A stretch of DNA of 37,048 nt from an uncultured Anaerobutyricum sp. (GTDB taxonomy: Bacteria > Bacillota > Clostridia > Lachnospirales > Lachnospiraceae), in assembly GCA_934317185.1 (NCBI GenBank), contig CAKREJ010000006.1:1-37048 (forward strand), written 5' to 3'. Positions 24,907 through 35,170 of the stretch are shown piece after piece. Numbering within the stretch: the first letter of the stretch is position 1; the number at the start of each line of letters is the position of its first letter. The position numbers and the translations under genes were made by a program. The notes under the pieces are model-generated. The model had not been told where the DNA came from. It was given only the letters and a program-made list of their open reading frames with translations, and did not search any database.

Positions 24907-25587
24907 ATGAATAATCAAATACAAAGTTTATTAGAGCTTGGAGAAATCGTATTAGCAAATAGTGAAGCGGGACATCATATTGTATTTTTATCTATAATAG
25001 GAGAGATAGAGGGGCATACGTTGTCTTCCGATAGAATAAAAACAACAAAATATGAACATTTGTTGCCTGTTTTAACGCAGGTTCAAGATAATAAAGAAAT
25101 AGAGGGTCTTTTTCTTTTGATTAATACTGTGGGAGGAGATTGCTCCTGTGGTCTAGCGGTGGCAGAGATGATTGCCTCAATAAAAAAGCCAACCGTATCG
25201 CTTGTTATCGGTGACAGTCATTCTATTGGTGTACCATTATCGGTGGCAGCAGACAGAACTTTTATTGCACCGAGTGCAACGATGATTTTGCATCCGGTAC
25301 GTTTAAGTGGATCTATAATTGGTGCCCCGCAGACTTTTGAATATTTTAAATTGATTCAGGACAGGATTCTTAAATTTATAGAAGAACATACTGGTGTAAC
25401 GAAAGAACGATTGGAAAGAATGATGCTTAGACAGGGCATGATGGTAAAAGATTTAGGAACTATTTTAGTAGGAAAAATGGCGGTAGAAGAGGGAATTATT
25501 CACGAGGTTGGCGGAGTTTCTGAAGCACTTTTCTGGTTACATCGTGAGATTGAAAGAAGAAGAAAAAAGATGCAGAGCAGAAAATAG
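24907..25587 (+). CDS. tepA: ClpP-fold protease TepA family
   Basis: 226 residues from the ATG at 24907, with CAGGAGGA before it; an in-frame upstream start (24883) has no site and is not used. The ClpP-like serine protease fold is visible: LFLLINTVGGDCSCGLAVAEMI, then the nucleophile S106 in GDSHSIGVP and the base His129 in APSATMILHPVR. The family is known as translocation-enhancing protein TepA; germination or secretion roles have been suggested in Bacillus. The gene lies directly before the FtsK/SpoIIIE gene, as in Bacillus subtilis. Confidence 0.88.
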   Translation: MNNQIQSLLELGEIVLANSEAGHHIVFLSIIGEIEGHTLSSDRIKTTKYEHLLPVLTQVQDNKEIEGLFLLINTVGGDCSCGLAVAEMIASIKKPTVSLVIGDSHSIGVPLSVAADRTFIAPSATMILHPVRLSGSIIGAPQTFEYFKLIQDRILKFIEEHTGVTKERLERMMLRQGMMVKDLGTILVGKMAVEEGIIHEVGGVSEALFWLHREIERRRKKMQSRK

Positions 25588-25597
25588 AAGAAAAAAT

Positions 25598-25632
25598 GTG
25601 TTATTTCTTTTAAGAACACCTCTTTTTTTCTG
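25598..25632 (+). terminator. Weak terminator candidate after tepA
   Basis: GTGTT (25598-25602) pairs with AACAC (25615-25619), followed by a run of T from 25622. The stem is short, so read-through is possible. Confidence 0.4.
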
Positions 25633-25642
25633 CTACTATTTG

Positions 25643-25651
25643 TGATATGAT
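25643..25651 (+). promoter_or_regulatory. Extended -10 promoter candidate for the FtsK/SpoIIIE gene
   Basis: TGATATGAT, a TGn plus TATGAT extended -10, 39 bases before the start codon. No clear -35. Confidence 0.35.
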
Positions 25652-25689
25652 GATAAAGATATCAAACTTAGAAAATAAAGGTGTTGTAT

Positions 25690-28530
25690 ATGACAAGTAA
25701 TAGAACAAACGAAAACAAAAATAAAACAAAACCAAAAACGACAAAAAAACCTGCGACAGGAAACAATGTAACAAAGAGAAGTACGGCTAAGGGAAGAACG
25801 ACGGGAAAAAGTCGAAAGCCGGAACAAAAGCCGGAAGGTATTCCAATGAGTAATGAAATTACGCTGGTTGTTTCTTTTGGCCTGGTTGTTCTTATGATGT
25901 TTAGTAATTTTGGTCATTGTGGAATGATCGGGAAGTGGCTGGCGAATTTCTTATTTGGAATTTTTGGCTGTGCACAGTTTGTCTTGCCTGTTTTTTTCTT
26001 CCTGGGAATAACGATTTTAGTTGCAAATGATTATAGTACGTTAGCTATGAAGAAGTGTGGGGCAGGCTTTGTTATTTTAATGGAGGTGTCCGCTGTCTCA
26101 CAGTTATTATATAAGGATACAACCGTTACGGTACATGATTTGTTTTCATTAGCAATTAACGAACATACTACGGGAGGAATTATTGGAGGAGGCATTGCTC
26201 TTTTATTAAAAGAGGGATTTGGAACTGCCGGTTCCCTGGTTGTTCTTTTTTGCATATTTTTATTGTCCTGTATTTTACTCACACAAAGATCGTTTGTTTC
26301 CTTTTTCAGAAAAGTGGTAAAAAATATCCGTACTTCAAAAGAACAGTGGGAGAAATCTGTCAAAAAACGTCATTTGGAACGTTTAGAAAGGGAGGCTGCC
26401 ACATCGGAAGATATGTTGATTAACTTAGAAGAACCAGAAGATATGTCCGATACTGCTGAAAAGGCAAAGTCATTTTTAAAGATGAAAAATAACAGGAAAA
26501 AATCTTCTGACAAGCGAAGAATAAAGCAATGTGAGGAAAAAGTAAAAGAACTAGAAGAAAAAAGTGCAAAAAAAGAGGAGAAAGGAAAGCAGGAGCACAA
26601 TATAAAAGATATCAGGGTGAATGTGCCGTTGTTTACTTCTTCAGATGAGGTAAAGAGAAAAGATTGTGTCAGAGAGCTTCATCCAAGAATTTATCCATTT
26701 ACAGAAGAAGACGGAAAGATGGAACCGTTTGAAGGGAAATTAGATTTTAGTGCGTTTAAACTTCCAGATGAAATCAAAATAGAACAGGAAGAGGAACATT
26801 GCATTCCAGAGAATAAGACAGAGGAATTACAGGAAGAAACCGTTGTGTCTGAAGCACAGGCGATTTACGAAAAAGATGTGCCGCAGGCATTTGACGATAC
26901 TTCACCGGTCTTGCCAGATGTTATAGAAACAGATGTAACGGCAAAAGAAACAAATGTACCATTGGCAGAAACAAATAACATAGATATCAATTCTAAAACA
27001 GATAATATCAATTCTAAAGCAGAGGTTTTTGAGAAGGCTGTTTTAGACAGAAAGAAAGCGGATGGGAAAGATTATATTTTCCCTCCGGTCAGTCTTTTAG
27101 TGAAAACGTGTGGGGAACAATCTGCCGGTCAGGAACAATACTTAAAAGATACGGCAATAAAGCTACAACAGACACTGGCAAGTTTTGGAGTCAATGTAAC
27201 GATTACAGAAATCAGTTGTGGACCGTCAGTTACGAGATATGAGATGTTCCCGGAACAGGGAACAAAGGTAAGTAAAATTTTATCTCTTGCAGATGATATC
27301 AAGCTCAATCTTGCTGCTTCAGATATTCGAATAGAGGCTCCGATTCCGGGTAAGGCAGCTATCGGGATAGAGATTCCAAATAAACATAATCAGACGGTAC
27401 ATTTCAGAGAGTTAGTAGAGAGTCATACTTTTAATGCATTTAAGTCTAAACTGGCGTTTGCGGTAGGAAAGGACATAGCAGGGAAAACAGTTGTCACAGA
27501 TCTTGCGAAAATGCCACATTTACTCATCGCCGGTGCAACGGGTTCCGGTAAATCAGTCTGTATCAATACATTAATTATGAGTTTGTTATATAAGTCTTCG
27601 CCAGAAGAAGTAAAACTTATTATGATTGATCCAAAAATGGTAGAGCTTAGTATTTATAATGGCATTCCACATTTATTGATTCCGGTTGTCACAGATCCGA
27701 AAAAAGCATCCGGAGCTTTGAACTGGGCAGTGGCAGAGATGACAAACCGTTATAAAAAGTTTACGGAAACGGGTGTACGAAACATTGAAGGATATAATGA
27801 GAAGGTAAAGCAGCTTAAGGAATCTGGAGAAATTGATCCGGAATCATTAAAGAAAATGCCACAGATTGTCATCATTATTGATGAATTGGCAGATCTTATG
27901 ATGGTGGCACCTGGTGAGGTAGAAGATGCGATCGTGCGTTTATCTCAGCTTGCAAGAGCGGCAGGAATTCATTTGGTCATCGCAACGCAGCGACCATCGG
28001 TTAATGTTATTACTGGTTTGATTAAGGCGAATGTGCCATCAAGAATTGCGTTTTCCGTTTCTTCTGGTGTGGACAGTCGTACTATCATTGATATGAACGG
28101 GGCAGAGAAGCTGCTGGGTAAAGGAGATATGCTCTTTTTCCCATCCGGATATTCAAAGCCGGTTCGTGTACAGGGTGCTTTTATTTCAGATGATGAGATT
28201 AATAACGTAGTAGAATTTTTAAAAAATAATGAAGACATAGCAGTTTACGATACAGAGGTTACAGAAACTATTGAGAATAAATTAAAAAGTAATGCGATCT
28301 CACAGGAGAGAGACGAATACTTTGAAGCAGCGGCACGCTTTGTTGTAGAAAAGGATAAAGCGTCGATCGGTATGCTGCAAAGAATGTTTAAAGTAGGATT
28401 TAACCGGGCAGCAAGAATTGTTGATCAGCTTGCAGATGCCGGAATCGTAGGTCCGGAAGAAGGAACGAAGCCTAGAAAGGTTTTAATGTCTTCAGAACAG
28501 TTAGAAACATTTTTTGAGCAATATTTATAA
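25690..28530 (+). CDS. DNA translocase FtsK/SpoIIIE
   Basis: A membrane-bound DNA pump of 946 residues that moves chromosomal DNA through the closing septum. The ATG at 25690 follows AAAGGTG; a GTG at 25681 is less likely. A basic N-terminus is followed by several hydrophobic segments (about 55-210), then a long charged low-complexity linker with coiled-coil-like Glu/Lys runs. The motor starts near residue 465: Walker A G615-ATGSGK-S622, Walker [11 protein letters not shown], and [20 protein letters not shown]. The last 70 residues are the winged-helix gamma domain that reads orienting DNA sequences ([23 protein letters not shown]). FtsK and SpoIIIE cannot be told apart by sequence alone. The neighbourhood (tepA before, pgsA and cinA after) matches spoIIIE of Bacillus. 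Confidence 0.95.
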   Translation: MTSNRTNENKNKTKPKTTKKPATGNNVTKRSTAKGRTTGKSRKPEQKPEGIPMSNEITLVVSFGLVVLMMFSNFGHCGMIGKWLANFLFGIFGCAQFVLPVFFFLGITILVANDYSTLAMKKCGAGFVILMEVSAVSQLLYKDTTVTVHDLFSLAINEHTTGGIIGGGIALLLKEGFGTAGSLVVLFCIFLLSCILLTQRSFVSFFRKVVKNIRTSKEQWEKSVKKRHLERLEREAATSEDMLINLEEPEDMSDTAEKAKSFLKMKNNRKKSSDKRRIKQCEEKVKELEEKSAKKEEKGKQEHNIKDIRVNVPLFTSSDEVKRKDCVRELHPRIYPFTEEDGKMEPFEGKLDFSAFKLPDEIKIEQEEEHCIPENKTEELQEETVVSEAQAIYEKDVPQAFDDTSPVLPDVIETDVTAKETNVPLAETNNIDINSKTDNINSKAEVFEKAVLDRKKADGKDYIFPPVSLLVKTCGEQSAGQEQYLKDTAIKLQQTLASFGVNVTITEISCGPSVTRYEMFPEQGTKVSKILSLADDIKLNLAASDIRIEAPIPGKAAIGIEIPNKHNQTVHFRELVESHTFNAFKSKLAFAVGKDIAGKTVVTDLAKMPHLLIAGATGSGKSVCINTLIMSLLYKSSPEEVKLIMIDPKMVELSIYNGIPHLLIPVVTDPKKASGALNWAVAEMTNRYKKFTETGVRNIEGYNEKVKQLKESGEIDPESLKKMPQIVIIIDELADLMMVAPGEVEDAIVRLSQLARAAGIHLVIATQRPSVNVITGLIKANVPSRIAFSVSSGVDSRTIIDMNGAEKLLGKGDMLFFPSGYSKPVRVQGAFISDDEINNVVEFLKNNEDIAVYDTEVTETIENKLKSNAISQERDEYFEAAARFVVEKDKASIGMLQRMFKVGFNRAARIVDQLADAGIVGPEEGTKPRKVLMSSEQLETFFEQYL

Positions 28531-28628
28531 AGAATTTGCAAGAAATTATGGTCAGGTCTTTACGAAGTCAGAAAAGTGTTGTATTATTAAATATCTTGTG
28601 AGTACTAAAAACTATGCCAATATAATGA

Positions 28629-28656
28629 TTGATTTCAGGTTTTATGTAGTTACAAT
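28629..28656 (+). promoter_or_regulatory. Promoter candidate for folD
   Basis: TTGATT (28629-28634), 16-base spacer, TACAAT (28651-28656). It sits in the 179-base gap before folD; no terminator or riboswitch is recognised in that gap. Confidence 0.4.
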
Positions 28657-28709
28657 ATCTTTGTGCATATATAATGAAGGCACATAATAAAAAAGAAAGA
28701 GGAGATACT

Positions 28710-29561
28710 ATGTCTTTAAGAATTGATGGAAAAAAGATATCTTCTGATATTAAAGAGGAATTAAAAGAACAGGTTAAACAGTTAAAGGAGGAAGGTATTT
28801 CCGTATGTTTAGCTGTAATTCAGGTAGGGAATGACCCTGCATCAAGCGTATATGTAAATAATAAAAAGAAAGCCTGTGCCTACATTGGAATTGAGTCTCA
28901 GGCATATGAGCTTCCGGAAGAAACAACCCAGGAAGAATTACTTGCGTTAATTGACAAACTGAATAAGGATGATCATGTCAATGGTATTCTTGTACAGCTT
29001 CCGATTCCGATGCATATGGATGAAAAAGAGATTATTCAGGCAATCTCTCCTGCAAAAGATGTAGACGGTTTCCATCCACAGAATGTAGGAGCTTTATCTA
29101 CAGGGGAACCGGGTTTTGTATCCTGTACTCCTGCCGGAATCATTCAGTTATTAAAGCGTTCCGGAATTTCTATTGACGGAAAGGACTGTGTGGTTGTCGG
29201 ACGAAGTAATATCGTCGGGAAGCCGATGTCCATGCTTCTTTTAGGAGAGAATGGAACAGTAACGATTTGTCACTCCCATACAAAGAATTTAAAAGAAGTA
29301 TGTCAAAGAGCTGACATATTAGTAGCGGCGATAGGTAAGCCAAAGTTTTTTGATGAAAGTTACATAAAAGAGGGAGCGGTTGTTATTGATGTAGGAATTC
29401 ACAGAAATGCAGATAATAAACTGTGTGGGGATGTTGATTACGATAAAGTAGTTGATAAAGTTTCTGCGATTACTCCGGTTCCGGGTGGAGTAGGACCTAT
29501 GACAATTGCTATGTTAATGAATAATTGTGTAGAAGCAGCATTAAGGATGAACAACCGATGA
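28710..29561 (+). CDS. folD: Bifunctional methylenetetrahydrofolate dehydrogenase/cyclohydrolase
   Basis: 283 residues from the ATG at 28710 (AGAGGAG before it), preferred to an in-frame ATG at 28674 with no site. It interconverts 5,10-methylene-THF and 10-formyl-THF, supplying one-carbon units for purines and formate metabolism. Markers are DPASSVYVNNKKKACAYIGI (catalytic Lys in the YVxxKxK motif), VNGILVQLPIP, PAKDVDGFHPQNVG, the nucleotide-binding GRSNIVGKPM and the terminal ITPVPGGVGPMTIAMLMNN. The stop overlaps the rimO start (ATGA), so the two are translationally coupled. Confidence 0.97.
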   Translation: MSLRIDGKKISSDIKEELKEQVKQLKEEGISVCLAVIQVGNDPASSVYVNNKKKACAYIGIESQAYELPEETTQEELLALIDKLNKDDHVNGILVQLPIPMHMDEKEIIQAISPAKDVDGFHPQNVGALSTGEPGFVSCTPAGIIQLLKRSGISIDGKDCVVVGRSNIVGKPMSMLLLGENGTVTICHSHTKNLKEVCQRADILVAAIGKPKFFDESYIKEGAVVIDVGIHRNADNKLCGDVDYDKVVDKVSAITPVPGGVGPMTIAMLMNNCVEAALRMNNR

Positions 29562-30934
29562 GAAATGTATTATTTATATCACTAGGATGTGACAAGAACC
29601 TTGTAGACAGTGAAAAGATGCTTGGACTTTTGAATGCAGCCGGTTATCAGGTGGCACAGGAAGAATCAGAGGCAGACGCAATCGTAGTAAATACCTGTTG
29701 TTTTATTCATGATGCCAAAGAGGAAAGCATAGAAACAATTCTGGAGATGGCAGAATGGAAAAAAAGAGGCAGATTGAAGGCTCTTGTTGTAACAGGATGT
29801 ATGGCACAGCGTTATCAGGAAGAAATTAATCAGGAGATTCCTGAAGTAGATGCCGTGATCGGAACTACTGGCTATACAGAAATTGTTCCAATTCTTGATG
29901 AGATTTTAGGTACAGTGGAAGTTTCACAAAAAGAGCAGAATTCTTTTGTAAACTGTTGTCCTTCTATTGATCTGCTCCCGGATTCTCTTGCAGATAAACG
30001 AGTTGTAACCACTGGTGGATATACTGCATATTTAAAGATTGCAGAGGGCTGTAATAAACGTTGTACTTATTGTATTATTCCATATATTCGTGGACATTAC
30101 CGCAGTTTTCCTATGGAAGATCTGTTAGAAGAAGCACAAAGACTCGCTGAAGGTGGAGTAAAGGAACTGATTCTCATTGCTCAGGAAACAACAGTTTATG
30201 GTATGGATTGCTATGGAAGAAAAGCATTGCCGGAACTTTTGACAAAGCTTTGCAAAATTGATGGAATTGAATGGATTCGTATTTTATATTGTTATCCGGA
30301 AGAAATCACAGATGAGCTAATTGATGTAATGAAGAAAGAGAAGAAAATCTGTCATTATCTTGATATTCCGATTCAGCACAGTGAAGATACGATATTAAAG
30401 CGTATGGGCAGAAGAACAGATAGAGCAGAGTTGGTTTCTCTTGTTGAAAAATTGAGAAGAGAAATTCCAGACATTGTCCTTCGAACAACCTTAATTACCG
30501 GCTTTCCTGGTGAAACAGAAGAAGAATTTAATAATATGGTAGACTTTGTAGACAAGATGGAGTTTGATCGTTTAGGTGTATTTCCATATTCTGCAGAAGA
30601 AGGAACAAAGGCCGCTGAGATGGACAATCAGATTGCCTCAGATATAAAGGAAAGTCGAAGGGATGAGATTATGGCACTCCAGCAAGAAATATCTGCGGAA
30701 AAGGCAGAAAGCCACATTGGTCAGGAAATGTCTGTTTTAATAGAAGGTTATCTGTATGAGGATGATATTTATATTGGAAGAACCTATATGGATGCACCAA
30801 AGGTAGACGGAAATGTATTTGTTCGTGCACAGGAAGAACTAATTTCCGGAGATATGGTTCCTGTTCGAATTACGGGAGCTAATGAATATGATTTGATGGG
30901 AGATGTTATTTATGCCGATGAATTTACCGAATAA
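29558..30934 (+). CDS. rimO: Ribosomal protein S12 methylthiotransferase RimO
   Basis: A radical SAM enzyme of 458 residues that adds a methylthio group to an Asp of ribosomal protein S12. The ATG at 29558 overlaps the folD stop by 4 bases and has AAGGA 11 bases upstream. The auxiliary cluster cysteines are C11 (LGCDKN), C47 or C48 (NTCC) and C81 (TGC). The radical SAM cysteines are C165-NKR-C169-TY-C172. SLGCDKNLVDSE is the RimO rather than the MiaB version. A TRAM domain ends the protein. The pgsA start lies within its last codons. Confidence 0.95.
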   Translation: MRNVLFISLGCDKNLVDSEKMLGLLNAAGYQVAQEESEADAIVVNTCCFIHDAKEESIETILEMAEWKKRGRLKALVVTGCMAQRYQEEINQEIPEVDAVIGTTGYTEIVPILDEILGTVEVSQKEQNSFVNCCPSIDLLPDSLADKRVVTTGGYTAYLKIAEGCNKRCTYCIIPYIRGHYRSFPMEDLLEEAQRLAEGGVKELILIAQETTVYGMDCYGRKALPELLTKLCKIDGIEWIRILYCYPEEITDELIDVMKKEKKICHYLDIPIQHSEDTILKRMGRRTDRAELVSLVEKLRREIPDIVLRTTLITGFPGETEEEFNNMVDFVDKMEFDRLGVFPYSAEEGTKAAEMDNQIASDIKESRRDEIMALQQEISAEKAESHIGQEMSVLIEGYLYEDDIYIGRTYMDAPKVDGNVFVRAQEELISGDMVPVRITGANEYDLMGDVIYADEFTE

Positions 30935-31484
30935 GCTTACAATTGTGAGAATCATTATGATTCCTTTCTTTGTATTCTTTATGCTGACAGATTTTGTGGC
31001 CGGTGCGAAATGGATCGCTACAATACTTTTTTGCTTAGCCAGCCTTACTGATTTTTTAGATGGTCATATTGCAAGAAAGTACAATCTGGTAACGAATTTT
31101 GGAAAGTTTATGGATCCGCTTGCAGATAAAATGCTTGTTTCTTCTGCATTTATCTGTTTGGTCGCTCAGGAAAAGATTGCTGCCTGGATCGTTATCGTAA
31201 TTATTGCCAGAGAGTTTGTTATCAGTGGTTTCCGTCTGGTGGCAAGTGATAATGGTGTTGTAATTGCAGCGAGCTACTGGGGTAAGTTTAAGACAAACTT
31301 CCAGATGTTTGCTATTATTTTATTAATGCTGAATCTTGGTGAAAATTTCCCTGCTTATGCCGGAGGAATTCATATCGTTGAACAGATTCTTGTATATATT
31401 GCATTGATTCTTACGATAGTTTCTCTGGTAGATTATCTTGCAAAGAATATTGATGTGTTAAAAGAAGGAGGCAATGAAAAGTAA
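30918..31484 (+). CDS. pgsA: CDP-diacylglycerol-glycerol-3-phosphate 3-phosphatidyltransferase
   Basis: A membrane enzyme of 188 residues for phosphatidylglycerol synthesis. The CDP-alcohol phosphotransferase motif is visible as LTDFLDGHIARKYNLVTNFGKFMDPLADK, with its conserved Asp residues. Several hydrophobic segments cover the rest. The start is put at 30918 (MNLPNKLT, the usual family start). In-frame ATGs at 30903 and 30912 also exist and the GGGAG at 30898-30902 suits 30912 better, so the exact start is open. It overlaps rimO by 17 bases and pncC by 1 base. Confidence 0.93.
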   Translation: MNLPNKLTIVRIIMIPFFVFFMLTDFVAGAKWIATILFCLASLTDFLDGHIARKYNLVTNFGKFMDPLADKMLVSSAFICLVAQEKIAAWIVIVIIAREFVISGFRLVASDNGVVIAASYWGKFKTNFQMFAIILLMLNLGENFPAYAGGIHIVEQILVYIALILTIVSLVDYLAKNIDVLKEGGNEK

Positions 31485-31987
31485 TGAGTTCCAATAGGAT
31501 TGTGGCAGAAGAACCAATAGAGAAGAAAATTACACGTATTTTGATTCATAAAAAGATGACAGTAACTACTGCCGAATCCTGTACAGGCGGGCTGGTAGCA
31601 GGCACACTTGTTAATGCAGATGGAATTTCAGAGGTTTTTAAAGAAGGTTATATTACCTACTCCAATGAGGCGAAGCATAAGTTGCTTGGAGTGAGTGAAG
31701 AAACGCTAAAAACATATGGTGCTGTTTCAAGACCTACTGCCATGGAGATGGCAGTAGGTGCTGCAAAGGCAGCAGGTGTTGATGCATCTGTTGTTACAAC
31801 AGGGATTGCAGGACCTGGAGGTGGAACAGAAGAAAAACCGGTGGGTTTAGTTTATATCGGATGTCATGTAAAAGGACGTACGGTAGTAAAACGTTGCTTT
31901 TATGGAGGAGATCGTCAGGGAGTTCGTCACAGTGCCGTAAAAGAAGCACTGGAAATCTTATATTGTCAACTTCTTGCAGATAATTGA
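31484..31987 (+). CDS. pncC: CinA C-terminal domain protein (nicotinamide-nucleotide amidase)
   Basis: 167 residues, only the C-terminal PncC domain of CinA; the N-terminal MoaB-like domain found in Bacillus CinA is absent. It deamidates NMN to NaMN in NAD recycling. Markers are TVTTAESCTGGLVAGTL, FKEGYITYSNEAKHKLLGV, SRPTAMEMAVGA and VVTTGIAGPGGGTEEKPVGLVYIG. The ATG overlaps the pgsA stop by one base (TAATG), with GAAGGAGG upstream. The pgsA-cinA pair is conserved in Firmicutes; the recA that often follows is not here. Terminator at 32046-32096. Confidence 0.92.
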   Translation: MSSNRIVAEEPIEKKITRILIHKKMTVTTAESCTGGLVAGTLVNADGISEVFKEGYITYSNEAKHKLLGVSEETLKTYGAVSRPTAMEMAVGAAKAAGVDASVVTTGIAGPGGGTEEKPVGLVYIGCHVKGRTVVKRCFYGGDRQGVRHSAVKEALEILYCQLLADN

Positions 31988-32045
31988 TAAGTTCACAAAA
32001 GTAAAATAATTTTGCATGGAATTTTTTGTGCGAAGCTTAGCAGGA

Positions 32046-32096
32046 ACGTATAAAGTGTCTTTAACAACAGATAAAGTACATTTTATACGTTTTTTT
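32046..32096 (+). terminator. Terminator of the folD-rimO-pgsA-pncC operon
   Basis: A 13-bp stem with one G-U pair (32046-32058 with 32078-32090), a 19-base loop and six T. Confidence 0.85.
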
Positions 32097-32106
32097 GTTT
32101 CGGGAC

Positions 32107-32144
32107 TTGATTTTTTGAGCTACATGATATAGTGTATATAACAC
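32107..32144 (+). promoter_or_regulatory. Promoter and operator-like palindrome before the GntR gene
   Basis: TTGATT (32107-32112), a 15-base spacer and TATAGT (32128-32133) form a promoter candidate. GTGTATATAACAC (32132-32144) is a near-perfect palindrome with GTGT/ACAC ends, overlapping the -10 end and start point. This is the usual place and form of an operator for a small GntR-type repressor, so autoregulation is likely. Confidence 0.5.
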
Positions 32145-32177
32145 AGAAGATATCTTTGAAAGAATGGGATGATAAAT

Positions 32178-32567
32178 ATGAGAATAGAACTTGATTTTAA
32201 CAGCCCGGATGCAATCTATATACAGCTTCGGAATCAGATTGTCATGCAGATTGCACAGGAACAACTCAGGGAGGGAGACTCTCTTCCTTCTGTACGATGT
32301 CTGGCAGGAGAGCTTGGCGTGAATATGCATACAGTGAACAAGGCTTATGCTATGCTTCGTCAGGAAGGCTACCTCAAACTTGACAGACGGCGGGGAGCAG
32401 TCATTTCTGTACAGATCCGTGATAAAGCAGAGGAGATAACGAAGGTTAATGAGTATATGCAGATGATCGTAGCACAGGCAATTTGTAAGGAAATCACAAA
32501 AGATGAAATGAAACAATTGGTAGAGGAGATGTATGATACATTTCTTGTGATAGAAGAGGAAGAATAG
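32178..32567 (+). CDS. GntR family transcriptional regulator, YtrA-like
   Basis: 129 residues. The winged helix-turn-helix covers about residues 10-75 (AIYIQLRNQIVMQIAQEQL, then SLPSVRCLAGELGVNMHTVNKAYAMLRQEGYL). The remaining 50 residues are a short helical dimerisation tail with no ligand domain, the plan of the YtrA subfamily. The ATG at 32178 is preferred to one at 32169, which lies too close to the GGGA. It lies 15 bases before clpC and so probably controls it, in the place of CtsR in Bacillus. Confidence 0.88.
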   Translation: MRIELDFNSPDAIYIQLRNQIVMQIAQEQLREGDSLPSVRCLAGELGVNMHTVNKAYAMLRQEGYLKLDRRRGAVISVQIRDKAEEITKVNEYMQMIVAQAICKEITKDEMKQLVEEMYDTFLVIEEEE

Positions 32568-32582
32568 AAAGCGAGGAGTTAG

Positions 32583-35048
32583 ATGAGAACAGAATATAAT
32601 AACTATGCTTCCGAAGCACTAGAAAAGGCAGCACAGGATGCGGCAGCCTGCCATCAGAAATATATAGGAACAGAACATCTTGTTTTGGGACTTTTAGCCC
32701 AGCCGGATTCCCTTGCCGGACAGGTACTTGGTCAAAATGGACTTAATTATGAGAATTTTTTAGAGGCCGTACTTGGAGAGTCTGCCGCATTAGGAGAGAA
32801 TAGAAATAATACATTTTTAGGATATAGTCCTAAGGCCGAACATATTCTTTCGACTAGTGAAGAAGAAGCATTGCGGATGCATGCACATCAGATAGGGACG
32901 GAACATATTTTGCTTGCGATCATTAAGGAAAAAGATTGTATTGCACTTCGGTTGATGAAGGGCATGAATATAAATCTTAAAAAGATCTATATAGATATTT
33001 TGGTTGCAACTGGAATGAGTATGGCAAGAGCACAGAAAGAATTTCAGACATTTACGGCACCGAAAAAGAATAAGCGTAAGAATTCTATGGTGGACGCTTA
33101 CTGTGTAGATCTGACGCAGAAAGTACAGGAAGGCAAACTAGATCCGATTGTTGGAAGAAGTCATGAGATTACACGGATGATTCAAATATTAAGCCGTCGT
33201 ACGAAAAACAGTCCATGTCTTGTCGGAGAACCGGGAGTTGGAAAAACAGCGATAGTAGAAGGACTTGCACAGTGGATCATTCGAGGTGAAGTGCCGGAAA
33301 TGCTCTGGGAGAAAAAGGTAATGACTTTAGATCTGCCAGGAATGATCGCAGGTTCTAAGTATAGAGGTGAATTTGAAGAAAGAATTAAAAAACTGCTGCA
33401 GGAGGTTATTTCCAGAGGAGATATTCTTCTTTTTGTAGATGAGATTCATACGATGATCGGAGCAGGTGGTGCAGAGGGAGCAATTGATGCCTCTAATATT
33501 ATGAAGCCATTCCTTGCCAGAGGAGAGATTCAATTAATCGGGGCAACAACCCGTGAGGAGTATCGAAAATATATTGAGAAGGATGCTGCTTTTGAACGTC
33601 GTTTTCAACCGGTTTCGGTAGAAGAGCCGACAAAGGAAGAAGCAATCGCTATTTTAAATGGATTAAAAGAGAAATATGAACAGCATCATCATGTTCATTA
33701 TACAACAGGTGCGATACAGGCAGCGGTAGAATTGTCAGAGAGATATATCAGTGATCGTTTTCTTCCGGATAAAGCCATTGATGTTATGGATGAGGCAGCT
33801 TCTAAAAAAAGGGTTGGTCTTTATACTATGTCTGATGAACTACGGATATTAGAAGAGCAGATAGATAAATATGGAAAGCGAAAAGAAGAGGCACTTGCAG
33901 AAGGAAATCTTCGAAAAGCTAAAATGAATAATACGAAACAAAAAACAATACAGGCAAAGCTGGAAGAAGAAAAGAAGCTTTGGGAGAAGAAAAAAGCAGT
34001 TACTCGTATTACAGTTACAGAAAATGATGTAGCAGCCGTTGTTTCTTCTTGGACAAAGATTCCTGTAACACGTATCAGCCAGAGTGAATCTCAGCGTCTG
34101 CTTGGTCTTGAAGCTACTTTGAAAAAGAGAGTTATTGGGCAGGATGAGGCAGTAACAATGGTAGCAAAAGCAATCAAGCGTGGTCGTGTTGGATTAAAAG
34201 ATCCGAAAAGACCGATTGGTTCTTTTATGTTTTTAGGACCAACAGGTGTAGGAAAAACGGAGCTTTCCAAAGCACTTGCAGAAGCACTTTTTGGGGATGA
34301 GAATGCGATGATTCGTGTTGATATGTCCGAATATATGGAAAAGCACAGCGTTTCTAAACTTATTGGTTCTCCTCCAGGATATGTTGGATATGAAGAGGGG
34401 GGACAGCTTTCCGAGCAGGTACGCCGTCATCCTTACAGTGTCATTTTGTTTGATGAGATTGAAAAAGCACATGGAGATGTGTTTAATATTTTGCTTCAGG
34501 TGTTGGATGATGGACAGATTACAGATTCTAATGGCAGAAGAGTAGATTTTAAGAATACGGTCATTATTACTTCAAATGCCGGAGCTGCACGAATTATGGC
34601 ACCGAAAAATCTTGGTTTTATTACAGAAAGAAATGCCAAAGCAGACCATGAGCGAATGAAATCACAGGTAATGGAAGAAGTGAAGCAGTTATTTAAACCA
34701 GAATTTATTAACCGTGTGGACGGTATTGTGGTATTCCATACATTGGAAAAACCACAGCAAAAAGAAATTGTTGAATTGCTTCTAAAAGAGCTTTCAGACA
34801 GGTTGGCGAAAAATCCGGGATTCCAATTAGAATTTTCAGATAAAGTAGCAGAATATGTTCTTGAAAAGGGATATGATCCGCAATATGGGGCAAGACCACT
34901 TCGCCGTGCGATACAGAATGAACTGGAAGACTTTTTGGCAGACGAATTTCTTGAGGGACACATTAAAAATGGGGATAAAGTTCTTATTAACATCGAAGGA
35001 AATCAGCCAGTTATTAAAAAATCAGACAGGAAGAAAAAGAAAGAATAA
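32583..35048 (+). CDS. clpC: ATP-dependent Clp protease ATP-binding subunit ClpC
   Basis: A Hsp100 unfoldase of 821 residues that feeds proteins to ClpP. The N-domain has two Clp repeats ([24 protein letters not shown]). AAA-1 has Walker A G215-EPGVGK-T222 and [14 protein letters not shown] Lys/Glu-rich coiled middle domain (about 415-460) follows, then [14 protein letters not shown]-2 has Walker A G552-PTGVGK-T559 and [11 protein letters not shown]. The C-terminal part keeps [27 protein letters not shown]. It is preceded by a GntR gene rather than ctsR-mcsA-mcsB; radA follows after one other gene. Confidence 0.95.
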   Translation: MRTEYNNYASEALEKAAQDAAACHQKYIGTEHLVLGLLAQPDSLAGQVLGQNGLNYENFLEAVLGESAALGENRNNTFLGYSPKAEHILSTSEEEALRMHAHQIGTEHILLAIIKEKDCIALRLMKGMNINLKKIYIDILVATGMSMARAQKEFQTFTAPKKNKRKNSMVDAYCVDLTQKVQEGKLDPIVGRSHEITRMIQILSRRTKNSPCLVGEPGVGKTAIVEGLAQWIIRGEVPEMLWEKKVMTLDLPGMIAGSKYRGEFEERIKKLLQEVISRGDILLFVDEIHTMIGAGGAEGAIDASNIMKPFLARGEIQLIGATTREEYRKYIEKDAAFERRFQPVSVEEPTKEEAIAILNGLKEKYEQHHHVHYTTGAIQAAVELSERYISDRFLPDKAIDVMDEAASKKRVGLYTMSDELRILEEQIDKYGKRKEEALAEGNLRKAKMNNTKQKTIQAKLEEEKKLWEKKKAVTRITVTENDVAAVVSSWTKIPVTRISQSESQRLLGLEATLKKRVIGQDEAVTMVAKAIKRGRVGLKDPKRPIGSFMFLGPTGVGKTELSKALAEALFGDENAMIRVDMSEYMEKHSVSKLIGSPPGYVGYEEGGQLSEQVRRHPYSVILFDEIEKAHGDVFNILLQVLDDGQITDSNGRRVDFKNTVIITSNAGAARIMAPKNLGFITERNAKADHERMKSQVMEEVKQLFKPEFINRVDGIVVFHTLEKPQQKEIVELLLKELSDRLAKNPGFQLEFSDKVAEYVLEKGYDPQYGARPLRRAIQNELEDFLADEFLEGHIKNGDKVLINIEGNQPVIKKSDRKKKKE

Positions 35049-35102
35049 AAGGAAACCATTTTATAACATTATAAAAATTTTTAATAATTATGAGTTTTTA
35101 TG

Positions 35103-35131
35103 TGGAAAATTTTTCTGTTTTCTTGTATAAT
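35103..35131 (+). promoter_or_regulatory. Promoter of the 35171 gene
   Basis: TGGAAA (35103-35108), 17-base spacer, TATAAT (35126-35131), 39 bases before the ATG. Confidence 0.6.
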
Positions 35132-35170
35132 AACGATAACCTGACAGATATAAACACGGAGGATATAATA

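Noticed and set aside
28531..28709. Tetrahydrofolate riboswitch before folD
   Set aside because: No recognisable core, no terminator or sequestering stem next to the ribosome binding site.
34496..34993. 165-codon minus-strand frame inside clpC
   Set aside because: Antisense shadow of the AAA-2 and C-terminal part of clpC.
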